Shown here in pieces: positions 16,376-24,781 of a stretch of DNA of 32,434 nt. Below the pieces are notes generated by a model. That model was not told the origin of the DNA. It saw nothing but the letters and a program-made list of their open reading frames with translations, and did no database searches. A program made the translations under genes and the position numbers. This DNA comes from Acholeplasmataceae bacterium (GTDB lineage Bacteria > Bacillota > Negativicutes > Acidaminococcales > Acidaminococcaceae). How positions within the stretch are numbered: the first letter of the stretch is position 1; each line of letters begins with the position of its first letter. The stretch spans positions 1-32,434 of the forward strand of contig JAAYVM010000185.1 in the NCBI GenBank assembly GCA_012517145.1, in the 5' to 3' direction.

Positions 16376-17236
16376 TTATTTTTTCATTTTGGTGATAGGT
16401 ACAAATCCTTGTTTCTCAGCATTGACATTTTGGAACTCAGCGCTGGTTACATAGTCAATAAAGGCTTTTACAGCACCTTTAGGTTCGCCCTTGGTAAACA
16501 TGCGGCCGAATGTATATACTGGATATTTACCGTCAACAACTGCTGCGATAGAATATTTCACGCCGTCATAAGATAAAGCTTTTACGCTGCTATCAACATA
16601 AGCTGCATCAACATAGCCGATAGCGCCGGGAGTCGTTGCGATAGCAGAACGAACAGCACCGTTGGAATCCTGAATGACTGCGGCATCAGTAAATTCGGCA
16701 CCTTTCAAAACTACATCCGCAATCGTTGCGCGGGAACCGGAAGATTTTGCTCTGTGCACCAAGGTAATTTGTTGATCCTTGCCGCCAACTTCTTTCCAGT
16801 TTTTGATTTTACCAGTAAGAATGTCCACATATTGTTGAGCTGACAAATTATCAACAGGTACATCCTTGTTAGCAATAAACACGAATGGTATCCCAACCAG
16901 CTTGGTCTCTACCAGGCCTTTATCTTTGAAATCGGCTCCTAAGGCAACATCTGAGTTACCAATATCTACTGAACCTGCTGCTACTTGCTTTTGACCGGTG
17001 AAAGAACCACCACCTGATAGGTTGATCGTAACCTTATCATGTTTCTTATAGAATTCTTCCTGACCAACTTTTAATAGTGGCAGCAAAGCAGTGGAACCTG
17101 ATGCCGATATCTTACCCTCAACTTTTGTTGATGCGGCTTTATCATCCTTCTTATCGCTGCCGCAGCCAGCCACCAAACTCATACCAACGGCCAGTGTTAA
17201 CGCCATTACTGTAGCTTTCTTAAAAAAACTTTTCAC
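16376..17236 (-). CDS. pstS: Phosphate-binding lipoprotein PstS
   Basis: 286 residues. Lipoprotein signal (MKSFFKKATVMALTLAVG, lipobox LVAGC), then a phosphate-binding fold with ISASGSTALLPL near the mature start, GGGSFTGQKQVAAGSVDIGNSD, and KSSGSRATI, the loops that hold phosphate in this family. It captures phosphate outside the inner membrane for PstCA. The start is GTG at 17236, preceded by AAGGGGGAAG; no ATG fits. Its own Pho box and -10 lie directly upstream, so it begins a phosphate-controlled unit with pstC, pstA and phoR. Confidence 0.95.
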   Translation of the reverse strand: MKSFFKKATVMALTLAVGMSLVAGCGSDKKDDKAASTKVEGKISASGSTALLPLLKVGQEEFYKKHDKVTINLSGGGSFTGQKQVAAGSVDIGNSDVALGADFKDKGLVETKLVGIPFVFIANKDVPVDNLSAQQYVDILTGKIKNWKEVGGKDQQITLVHRAKSSGSRATIADVVLKGAEFTDAAVIQDSNGAVRSAIATTPGAIGYVDAAYVDSSVKALSYDGVKYSIAAVVDGKYPVYTFGRMFTKGEPKGAVKAFIDYVTSAEFQNVNAEKQGFVPITKMKK

Positions 17237-17279
17237 TTTTACTTCCCCCTTGATAATTTTGTATTCCGATCATAATTTC

Positions 17280-17333
17280 ATTATAAGGGCAGATTGTTAT
17301 GACAGTATTATGTCAATGTTAAGGTTTTGTTAA
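17280..17333 (-). promoter_or_regulatory. Pho box and promoter of pstS
   Basis: On the minus strand four hexamers recur at exactly 11 bp: TTAACA (17333), TTAACA (17322), ATAATA (17311) and ATAACA (17300). A 9-bp gap then precedes TATAAT (17285-17280). This matches the direct-repeat layout of Bacillus PhoP operators. It begins two bases after the phoU stop codon. Confidence 0.85.
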
Positions 17334-17335
17334 GA

Positions 17336-17995
17336 TTACTTTTTAGGAACCCGCTGACCGGTAACAAGATAGATTACCCACTCCGCCAGATTAGTCGCAT
17401 GATCACCTATGCGTTCGATACGTTGAACAACTTTGTTCAGATCAAGGCCCTGCTCAATATTTGCCTGATCTTTCATCATGTAAAATAAAATATCACGTTT
17501 GCATGTTTCGCAGATTTCGTCAACCTTGTCATCCGCGGCACAAACCTCCGCAGCGGCATTAACATCCAATTCAACATAAGATTTTAATACCTTCTTTACC
17601 ATTTCCTGCACCATTTGAGCGGCTAACGGTATATCTACCAAAGGTTTGATCAACGGATCCTGTCCTATACGATTGGCAATTTTGGCTATTTTTTTTGCAT
17701 GATCACCAATACGTTCCAGATCAGTTGTCATCTTCATCGCAGTGGAAAGAATTCGCAAGTCCTTAGCGATTGGCTGTTGCAAGGCGATAAGTTCAACCGT
17801 CTTGTCTTCAATAATAACCTGCATTTCATCTATTTTGTCATCGCCGGCAATTACCGAATCAGCCAAATCCTTATTTTTTGTTTTAAGCGCCTCCACAGCA
17901 TCAGCTAATGCTTGCGTCACTAGTTGACCCATTGCCATAAGGTCATTTTGTATTAACGCCAGTTCTTTTGTAAAAGTGCCACGAGCGTCCACCAT
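17336..17995 (-). CDS. phoU: Phosphate signalling protein PhoU
   Basis: 219 residues, all helical, with the two tandem PhoU half-domains. Each half carries the metal-cluster motif: LERIGDHAKKIAK in the first and IERIGDHATNLAEW in the second. It is a cytoplasmic protein that links the Pst transporter to PhoR and restrains it when phosphate is plentiful. ATG at 17995 lies one base after the pstB stop, with SD GGGGAGG inside the end of pstB, so translation is coupled to pstB. An in-frame start 31 codons upstream would lie inside pstB and is not favoured. Confidence 0.95.
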   Translation of the reverse strand: MVDARGTFTKELALIQNDLMAMGQLVTQALADAVEALKTKNKDLADSVIAGDDKIDEMQVIIEDKTVELIALQQPIAKDLRILSTAMKMTTDLERIGDHAKKIAKIANRIGQDPLIKPLVDIPLAAQMVQEMVKKVLKSYVELDVNAAAEVCAADDKVDEICETCKRDILFYMMKDQANIEQGLDLNKVVQRIERIGDHATNLAEWVIYLVTGQRVPKK

Positions 17996-17996
17996 A

Positions 17997-18758
17997 TCAT
18001 CCAAACCTCCCCGTAATATAATCCTCCGTCTTTTGATTACTTGGTCGTGTGAACATCGTGCTAGTAGGCTGACACTCCACCATCTCACCCATCAGGAAGA
18101 AAGCCGTGTAATCAGAAGACCTTGCGGCTTGCTGCATATTGTGTGTAACCATTACAATACTGTATTTTTCTTTAAGTTCAACAAGGAGTTCTTCTATTTT
18201 CATTGTTGAAATAGGATCAAGAGCTGAACAAGGCTCGTCCATAAGCAATATCTCAGGCTCAACCGCTAAAAGTCTCGCAATACAAAGTCTTTGCTGCTGA
18301 CCGCCGGATAACCCCATAGCAGAAGAATTAAGCCTATCCTTCACCTCATCCCACAAAGCCGCACCACGAAGGCTCTTTTCCACCAATTCATCCAGTACAG
18401 ACTTTTGTTTCTGCCCGTGAATGCGGGGGCCATAAGCTATATTATCGTAAATACTCATAGGAAAGGGATTCGGTCTTTGGAACACCATGCCTACCCGTTT
18501 ACGCAGATTAACAACATCCGTACCCGGCTCATAAATATCCTGGCCTTCTATGATGACTTCGCCGGTAATACGCACACCTTCAATCAAGTCGTTCATGCGG
18601 TTCAAAGTCCGCAAAAAAGTAGATTTGCCGCAGCCAGACGGTCCGATAAAAGCAACTACCTTATTCTTGTACATATCCAGTGAAATATTTTTAAGTGCTT
18701 GATGTTCGCCATAATACAGACACAGATTTTTAACTGTTATAACTTTCTCCAGTTCCAT
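17997..18758 (-). CDS. pstB: Phosphate ABC transporter ATP-binding protein PstB
   Basis: 253 residues. Walker [11 protein letters not shown]-loop region [13 protein letters not shown] (the PstB hallmark NPFPMS), signature [15 protein letters not shown], Walker [14 protein letters not shown] and switch VTHNMQQA. It powers phosphate import through PstCA. ATG at 18758 follows AAAGGAAGGG; an upstream in-frame start at 18809 would extend into the Pho box and lacks an SD. Unusually, it precedes pstS and is separated from the permease genes by phoU and pstS. It has its own Pho box. Confidence 0.96.
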   Translation of the reverse strand: MELEKVITVKNLCLYYGEHQALKNISLDMYKNKVVAFIGPSGCGKSTFLRTLNRMNDLIEGVRITGEVIIEGQDIYEPGTDVVNLRKRVGMVFQRPNPFPMSIYDNIAYGPRIHGQKQKSVLDELVEKSLRGAALWDEVKDRLNSSAMGLSGGQQQRLCIARLLAVEPEILLMDEPCSALDPISTMKIEELLVELKEKYSIVMVTHNMQQAARSSDYTAFFLMGEMVECQPTSTMFTRPSNQKTEDYITGRFG

Positions 18759-18785
18759 ATTTCCCTTCCTTTCTGTTGCCTGTAA

Positions 18786-18839
18786 ATCGTAACAAACTAT
18801 TGTTATCATTATATTACTGGAATGTTAATTTTTTGTTAA
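18786..18839 (-). promoter_or_regulatory. Pho box and promoter of pstB-phoU
   Basis: Minus strand: TTAACA (18839), TTAACA (18828), GTAATA (18817), ATAACA (18806), again at exactly 11 bp. A 9-bp gap then precedes a weak -10, TACGAT (18791-18786). The geometry is the same as in the pstS Pho box. It begins four bases after the phoB stop codon. Confidence 0.82.
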
Positions 18840-18843
18840 ATTT

Positions 18844-19542
18844 TTATTTTGCCAGCCTATATCCCACACCACGCACCGTTTCGATAACTTCGGCCATTTC
18901 AGGAACTCTTTCCAGCTTAGCGCGCAGATGCCTTACATGTACATCAACCGTGCGGGTATCGCCAAAATATTCGTAGCCCCAGATTTTTTCCAAAAGCTGT
19001 TCCCTGCTGAAGACCTTACCTGCATTCTCTGCCAATAATTTTAACATCTCGTATTCTTTTGGAGTTAATTCTAACTTTTCGCCATCCAGCCATGCTTCAT
19101 ATTGGCTGAAATTCATACGCAGCCTGCCGATAACCAGCTCTTCGCTGGCTCCAACAGCTACACTTGAGCGCCGTAGGACTGCTTTGATTCTGGCAAGCAA
19201 TTCTCTCTGGCTGAAGGGCTTAGTCATATAATCATCGGCTCCTAATTCAAGCCCGATAACACGGTCTATTTCATCGCTTTTAGCCGTCAGCATTATAATG
19301 GGAAGGGCGGCAGTCCGCGGATTCCTTTTCAGATTGCGGCACACTTCCAATCCATCAATACCAGGAAGCATCAAGTCAAGAATTATGATATCAGGGGTCA
19401 AATTCATTGCCATTTCTATGGCTTTGTTCCCATTCTCTGCCTCAAACGCCTCATAGCCGGCCTTTTCCAGATTAAATTTCACCAACATTCTGATGTTGTC
19501 TTCATCGTCCACGATTAAAACTTTTTGCTTTATTTTAACCAC
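18844..19542 (-). CDS. phoB: Phosphate-regulon response regulator PhoB/PhoP type
   Basis: About 230 residues, OmpR-family regulator. The receiver domain has the acidic pair in VLIVDDEDN, phospho-acceptor Asp in IIILDLMLPG, Thr in IIMLTAK and Lys in YMTKPFS. The C-terminal winged helix includes LTPKEYEMLKLLAEN and DVHVRHLRAKL. It should bind the two Pho boxes when phosphorylated by PhoR. The start is uncertain: GTG at 19542 is the nearest standard codon and has only a weak SD, while an ATA at 19533 lies five bases after AGGGGTGG and would give the common family N-terminus (x-KQKVLIVDDE). An open frame back to 19626 lacks an SD. No Pho box was seen upstream of this gene. Confidence 0.93.
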   Translation of the reverse strand: MVKIKQKVLIVDDEDNIRMLVKFNLEKAGYEAFEAENGNKAIEMAMNLTPDIIILDLMLPGIDGLEVCRNLKRNPRTAALPIIMLTAKSDEIDRVIGLELGADDYMTKPFSQRELLARIKAVLRRSSVAVGASEELVIGRLRMNFSQYEAWLDGEKLELTPKEYEMLKLLAENAGKVFSREQLLEKIWGYEYFGDTRTVDVHVRHLRAKLERVPEMAEVIETVRGVGYRLAK

Positions 19543-19748
19543 CCCTGATTTCTCTGCTTTTAAGCTTGTTATTTCGCCATATTTTCTCTCTTTCCTGCTT
19601 TTAGCAATGGGAACTTTTATTACCACTAATTTTCAACTATTCATTGCATTTTGCAGCTTTTTCCTTGCATACTGTCATTCGAACAGGAGTTAGTACTCAG
19701 ATTTGGCGGAAGACAGTCGCTTTTCTGCTAAAAATAAACTGAAAATTC

Positions 19749-19777
19749 TTGTTATTTTCTCCTAAAAATATTAAAAT
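19749..19777 (+). promoter_or_regulatory. Promoter of the ferritin-like protein gene
   Basis: TTGTTA, 17-bp spacer, TAAAAT; start predicted near 19784, leaving a leader of about 26 nt that includes the SD. Confidence 0.6.
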
Positions 19778-19809
19778 TAGTTTACAGAATAATTATGAAA
19801 GGAGAAGCT

Positions 19810-20298
19810 ATGATGAAACTAATCTATGGAATTCTGTTAGGCCTTCTTTTGATATTCAATACGGCTTTTGCAGCAGATGCAGGTTATGGTGCGAAGGGTG
19901 CTATAAACACACCTCAGCCAACTGTGCAAGAGATGCTGACCTTTGCAATCCAAGATGAATATCTGGCTCATAGTCAATATGGAACGGTACTTGATACCTT
20001 TGGCAAAGTTCGTCCATTTTCTAACATCATTTTATCCGAAGAACGCCATATCAGCTATTTACAGCCTCTATTTACCGACCGTGGCTGGGATATTCCTGCA
20101 GACAAAGGCAAAGACATGGTCATTAAACCGAAAACCTTTGCCGAAGCTTTGAAATTAGGCACGCAGATAGAAACTGATAACATTGCCATGTATGAGTATT
20201 TTCTCCAGCAGCCTGACCTTCCAAGCGACGCAAAAACTGTCTTTGAGTTATTGCTTGCGGCATCCAACAAACATCTACAGGCTTTCAGCAAATGGTAA
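19810..20298 (+). CDS. Secreted DUF2202 ferritin-like protein
   Basis: 162 residues. A signal peptide (MMKLIYGILLGLLLIFNTAFA, cut near AFA-AD; named by its ends) is followed by a four-helix ferritin-like domain. Metal-ligand motifs lie on successive helices: QDEYLAHSQY, SEERHISYL, QIETDNIAMYEY and ASNKHLQAF, the DUF2202 pattern related to rubrerythrin-like diiron proteins. Family members are thought to bind iron or act in oxidative stress; no activity is known for this one. It should act outside the cytoplasm. ATG at 19810 follows AAAGGAGA; an ATG five codons upstream would contain the SD. It is divergent from phoB and monocistronic. Confidence 0.82.
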   Translation: MMKLIYGILLGLLLIFNTAFAADAGYGAKGAINTPQPTVQEMLTFAIQDEYLAHSQYGTVLDTFGKVRPFSNIILSEERHISYLQPLFTDRGWDIPADKGKDMVIKPKTFAEALKLGTQIETDNIAMYEYFLQQPDLPSDAKTVFELLLAASNKHLQAFSKW

Positions 20299-20311
20299 AA
20301 GCAAGTAATAT

Positions 20312-20368
20312 AAAGAGCCCTGACCATTTCTTCCGCTTTTAGTGGAATACTTTGGTTAAGGGCTCTTT
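20312..20368. terminator. Bidirectional terminator between convergent genes
   Basis: Outer stem AAAGAGCCCT / AGGGCTCTTT with a partly paired interior. A T-rich stretch follows on the plus side and part of the A-run serves the minus side. It separates the ferritin-like gene from the RND pump gene. Confidence 0.75.
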
Positions 20369-20370
20369 AT

Positions 20371-23300
20371 TTATTCTATGTCATCATTTTTTTCAGTAAT
20401 CCAAGGCGCCAGCTCAACATAAAGTATCGGCACCGCGATAAGGGTAAGCAGTGTAGCCGTTACTGCCCCGAACATCATAGCTAAGGCCAATCCCTGGAAA
20501 ATCGGATCGAACAGCATAACTATTGAGCCAACCATCACAGCCGCTGCCGTAAGAACAATCGGGCGCATCCTTACAGTTCCTGCCGTCAAAACCGCTTCAT
20601 GAAGTTCCATGCCACTATTACGTGAATGTTGAATAAAATCAACCAATAATAAACTATTGCGCACTATAATCCCTGCCAAGGCGATAAAGCCAATCATGGA
20701 AGTCGCCGTAAAGAAAACTCCCGACAACGCATGTGCCGGTAATATACCGACTAAAGTCAACGGAATCGGAGCCATAATAACTACTGGAATAATGAAGCTG
20801 CGGAACCAGGCTACCACCAGTACATAAATCAGAACCAATACGGCAGCAAATGCCATGCCCAAATCACGGAAGACTTCTGCTGTTATATGTACCTCACCAT
20901 CCCATTTGACTGAAGGCACTCTTTTTTCCGGTTGATTAGCATAGTATTGTGGTATTTCTGACCCATTATCACCCATCTTTGCTACTGTGTCACGCATTGC
21001 CAAAACTGAATAGCCCGGACTTTCATAACGTCCTCCTACATCTCCCGTAACATAAACAACAGGTTGCAGATTTTTGTGATAAATAGTTTTATCTTCAATA
21101 CCAGGTTTCACGGTCACCAGTTCTGCCAAATTCACATGATTACCAGACGACGTTGGCAAAGACAGTTGTCGCAATAGCTGTGGATTATTACGTAAATCCT
21201 GAGGCATACGCAAACGAATCGGCACAGGCTCCTTTTCCTTAGCTATATGCAATAAACCGGCATCAGTTCCAGTAAGCCCCATTCTCAAAGTCTCATTGAC
21301 AGCTGCCACACTTACGCCTGCCAAAGCTGCTTTATCACGGGAAATCACATACTGATCCTTAGGCTGATCTGCTTCCCGCATCAGATCAGGTTCCAATACT
21401 CCCGGTGTCTTTTTGAAAAGCTCCAGAACCTTGTCCGCCAGCTGTTCACGGGTTTTAGCTTCCGGTGCATATACCTCTGCCATCAGTGTGCTCATTACCG
21501 GTGGTCCAGGCGGAATTTCTGCTATCTTTAGTTTTGCCCCATGTGCCAGCGCAATTTGTTCCAAATCATTTCTGACACGCTTCGCTATATCATGACTTTG
21601 GTCTTTTCTTTGTCCCTTTTCTACAAGATTAACCTGAATATCCCCTTGATAACCATAACTGCGCAAATAATAATGACGAATCAAGCCATTAAAGTTAAAG
21701 GGTGCGCTGGTACCAACATACGCCTGACAATCGGTCACCTCAGGCACTTTAACCAGATAAGCCATAAGTTCATCCAATACAATTTGGGTACGTTCCAGAG
21801 AAGTGCCTTCCGGCATATCGACGATAACTTGAAATTCACTTTTATTATCGAAAGGCATCATTTTAACCAGCACAGCTTTAATAGGAACTAATGCCATACT
21901 CAGAAGCAGCAGAGCGCTAATTCCTGCCAGCATCCATTTTCGCCAACGAGCATTGCTCATCAGAGCCTCCATAAAACGCCGATAACGTTCTGCCAATTTG
22001 CCAGAAGACTCCGCAGCACTTTCTTCGTGTTTTACGTTTTTTAACAGCTTATAGGAAAGCCAGGGTGTCACAATAAAAGCTATCAGCAAGGAGAAAAACA
22101 TAGCCGCTGATGCGCCCACCGGAATCGGCCGCATGTAAGGCCCCATCAGACCTCGCACAAATGCCATCGGGAGCAGCGCTGTAATTACTGTAATTGTGGC
22201 CAGAATAGTAGGATTGCCTACTTCATCAACTGCCATAGCGGCAATTTCAGGCGAAACACCATTCATTTTAAAATGACGATGAATATTCTCAACTACGACA
22301 ATGGCATCATCAACAAGGATACCAATGGAAAAGATTAAGGCAAACAATGTAACCCTGTTCAAAGTATAACCATATAAATAATTCACAAGCAAAGTCAATG
22401 CCAGTGTTACCGGCACAGCTACCAAAACAACAACTGCCTCACGCCAGCCCAAAAAGAACAGGATCAATGCAGCTACGGACAACGTGGCAATAAGGATATG
22501 CTGCAGTAACTCATCCGATTTTTCCTTAGCTGTCGCACCATAATTACGGGTTACTGTCACAGAAATATCACTAGGAATACGGTCGCCTTTCAGCTCCGCA
22601 ATTCTTCTCAAGGCATCATCAACGACTTCCGTCGCGTTAGTGCCTTTCTTTTTGGCTAATGCGATCGTTACCGCTTCATGCCTGCCGGTTCCCGCGCCTT
22701 TGATGCCTTTTTCGGAAGCAGCAGCGCCAGCCTGGAACAAACTTACATGATTTGCCTCCGCCGGTCCATCAACTATCCTTGCAACATCACGCAGATAAAC
22801 AGGCCTACCTTGACTTACACCAACAATTACCTGCTCAACATCTGCGGCTGAGTTAAAAAAGCCCTGCCCTTCAACCTTGATTTCTTTATTATCAGTAATA
22901 TAACTGCCTGCCGCAAGCGTCATATTTGCCTGCTGCAAAGTTTGCTGCACCGCCAAGGGAGATAAACCATAGGTGGTCAGCCGTCCCGGATCAAGCTCAA
23001 CCCTTAGTTCATGTTCCTGTCCGCCAATAATATTGATACCAGCCACATCCGGGCCTTTTTTTAATTCATCTGCCACTTCCATGGCAACTCTGCGTAGTTC
23101 ATAACCGCCATACAAATCGTTCGGACTCCACAAGCTAAGTGTCAATACCGGCACATCATCAATTGAACGCGCCTTGATAAGCGGCTGCGAAACACCCTGC
23201 GGAATGCGGTCATAATTAGCCATCAATTTGGTATAGAGTTTGACCAGGCTGGCTTCCAGATCCTGTCCAACATAGAACCTTACAATGGTCAGATTCTGGC

Positions 23301-23574
23301 CTGGCTGCGACATTGAATAGACATACTCGACACCGTCAATTTCCCATAATAGCTTCTCCATGGGATTCGTAACCAATTCTTCGACTTCAGAAGACGAAGC
23401 GCCCGGAAAAGAAACCATTACATCGACCATTGGTACGACAATTTGCGGTTCCTCTTCCCTCGGTGTCACAGAAATGGCGAAAACGCCCAAAAGCAAGGCG
23501 AAAGCAACGATAAGCGGTGTGAGTTTTGAAAACAAGAATGCTCTGGCCAGTGATCCAGACGCACCCCGCTTCAT
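20371..23574 (-). CDS. RND-family efflux pump, inner-membrane subunit
   Basis: About 1067 residues, full length for AcrB/MdtB-type pumps. TM1 (about 19-38) is followed by the large periplasmic loop (PREEEPQIVVPMVDVMVSFPGASSSEVEE, named by its parts), then helices TM2-6 with the proton-relay pair Asp-Asp in GILVDDAIVVVEN (about 422-423), a second periplasmic loop, and TM8-12, where GIIVRNSLLLVDF has Arg at the usual relay Lys position. Substrates cannot be told; the motif GVSPEIAAMAVDEVGNPTI places it among drug/solvent-type rather than CusA metal pumps. ATG at 23574 overlaps the adaptor stop by four bases. No outer-membrane TolC-type gene is adjacent. Confidence 0.93.
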   Translation of the reverse strand: MKRGASGSLARAFLFSKLTPLIVAFALLLGVFAISVTPREEEPQIVVPMVDVMVSFPGASSSEVEELVTNPMEKLLWEIDGVEYVYSMSQPGQNLTIVRFYVGQDLEASLVKLYTKLMANYDRIPQGVSQPLIKARSIDDVPVLTLSLWSPNDLYGGYELRRVAMEVADELKKGPDVAGINIIGGQEHELRVELDPGRLTTYGLSPLAVQQTLQQANMTLAAGSYITDNKEIKVEGQGFFNSAADVEQVIVGVSQGRPVYLRDVARIVDGPAEANHVSLFQAGAAASEKGIKGAGTGRHEAVTIALAKKKGTNATEVVDDALRRIAELKGDRIPSDISVTVTRNYGATAKEKSDELLQHILIATLSVAALILFFLGWREAVVVLVAVPVTLALTLLVNYLYGYTLNRVTLFALIFSIGILVDDAIVVVENIHRHFKMNGVSPEIAAMAVDEVGNPTILATITVITALLPMAFVRGLMGPYMRPIPVGASAAMFFSLLIAFIVTPWLSYKLLKNVKHEESAAESSGKLAERYRRFMEALMSNARWRKWMLAGISALLLLSMALVPIKAVLVKMMPFDNKSEFQVIVDMPEGTSLERTQIVLDELMAYLVKVPEVTDCQAYVGTSAPFNFNGLIRHYYLRSYGYQGDIQVNLVEKGQRKDQSHDIAKRVRNDLEQIALAHGAKLKIAEIPPGPPVMSTLMAEVYAPEAKTREQLADKVLELFKKTPGVLEPDLMREADQPKDQYVISRDKAALAGVSVAAVNETLRMGLTGTDAGLLHIAKEKEPVPIRLRMPQDLRNNPQLLRQLSLPTSSGNHVNLAELVTVKPGIEDKTIYHKNLQPVVYVTGDVGGRYESPGYSVLAMRDTVAKMGDNGSEIPQYYANQPEKRVPSVKWDGEVHITAEVFRDLGMAFAAVLVLIYVLVVAWFRSFIIPVVIMAPIPLTLVGILPAHALSGVFFTATSMIGFIALAGIIVRNSLLLVDFIQHSRNSGMELHEAVLTAGTVRMRPIVLTAAAVMVGSIVMLFDPIFQGLALAMMFGAVTATLLTLIAVPILYVELAPWITEKNDDIE

Positions 23575-24638
23575 GATTTTTCTCCCTTCCACAGTCCGCC
23601 GTCAACAGCATTTTCAACACCAGCAACAACAATACGCTCTTCTCCCGTCAGGCCGGAGATAACTTCTACATCATTGCCGGATGTGCGCCCCAATCGAATT
23701 AACCGGAAGGATATCACATTGTCCTGGCCCACAACATATACTCCTGTCAGCTGCCCGCGTTCCTGAACAGCAGAACGTGGCACTGCCAGTTTTTTTGCTA
23801 TTTCAAAAGGAAACTGTACCCTCACATATTCCCCGCTGCGCCAATCTTTGCCCGGAAGAAGGATTTTTATTAAAAAGGAACGTGCATCAGGAGTCACGCT
23901 CGGAGAAACATATAATATTTTGCCTTTCTGCAATGATTCGTCATTTCTCTGAATATCAACAGCCATACCGGAAGCTACTTTTCCTGCCTGCGCCACATCA
24001 ACCCAAGCTTCAACTTCATAATGTGACGGGTCTTCAATGCTTATTAATGGCTGATTGGCCGCAACAAGTGCTCCGACTTCGGCTAATTGTCGTGTTACCT
24101 GGCCGTCATAAGGAGCACGAATATTCAGGTATTCCTCTACGGCTGCCGATTCAGCAAAACCGGCACGTGCACGCGCTGCTTCTGCTGCCGCGCTTTGCTG
24201 AGCTGCATATGCGCGATCAAGTTCTTGTTTTGATATTGCATCACTTTGGTACAAAGCCAACATACGATTATAAGTAGCATCAGCCAATTGACTTGCTGCC
24301 GCAGCAGCCATTACTTGCTGCTCAGCTCCGCTGGTGCGCTGCACAGCGTCTGGTGCATCCAACACGACCAAGAGCTGTCCTTGAGAAACCACAGCGCCTT
24401 CCCTTACTAATACCTCTTTTACTCTCCCCGTAGTCTGCGGTGCTATATTGGTAACTTGAAATGCTTTTACAGTACCGGCAATTTCATAGCCACTCAAAGA
24501 CTTCTTTTCGACACTCCCAAGCTTTAAGCCGCTAACGACTGTTCGTTTCGGCTCCTCCTGGTGTATTTTTGTCGTAGAACAGCCTGTCAATAACAGTGAA
24601 AAGGTTATCAATAACGATGGAAAAATTTTTCCCAGCAC
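23571..24638 (-). CDS. Periplasmic adaptor (membrane fusion) lipoprotein of the RND pump
   Basis: 355 residues. Lipoprotein signal with lipobox LLTGC, then a lipoyl half-motif (APQTTGRVKEVLVREGAVVSQGQLL, about 67-91, named by ends), an alpha-helical hairpin rich in Ala (about 100-165), the second lipoyl half (LNIRAPYDGQVTR), a beta-barrel and a membrane-proximal domain (VPRSAVQERGQLTGVYVV). This is the HlyD/AcrA adaptor layout, which links the RND pump to an outer-membrane channel. The start is GTG at 24638 after GAGGGGGGCG. It is coupled to the pump gene. The 143 bp upstream hold no clear terminator, so read-through from the sulfur genes is possible. Confidence 0.92.
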   Translation of the reverse strand: MLGKIFPSLLITFSLLLTGCSTTKIHQEEPKRTVVSGLKLGSVEKKSLSGYEIAGTVKAFQVTNIAPQTTGRVKEVLVREGAVVSQGQLLVVLDAPDAVQRTSGAEQQVMAAAAASQLADATYNRMLALYQSDAISKQELDRAYAAQQSAAAEAARARAGFAESAAVEEYLNIRAPYDGQVTRQLAEVGALVAANQPLISIEDPSHYEVEAWVDVAQAGKVASGMAVDIQRNDESLQKGKILYVSPSVTPDARSFLIKILLPGKDWRSGEYVRVQFPFEIAKKLAVPRSAVQERGQLTGVYVVGQDNVISFRLIRLGRTSGNDVEVISGLTGEERIVVAGVENAVDGGLWKGEKS

Positions 24639-24781
24639 CTTTTCGCCCCCCTCTCACTTTGCAGAAATTTATGTTAATATTCAACGTTTCGCATACTAAT
24701 CCCTTGCAAACTCATAAAATAATGTTTTTAACCTTATTTTAGATAATTGACCCTGTTTTCCCAATTAATAAACTTTATGCT

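Noticed and set aside
19543-19809. Pho box upstream of phoB
   Set aside because: Single TGTTAT-like hexamers occur, but no tandem at 11-bp spacing as in the two real boxes.
23681-24277. Open frame of 198 codons on the plus strand
   Set aside because: Antisense shadow of the adaptor gene, whose lipobox and lipoyl motifs are clear.
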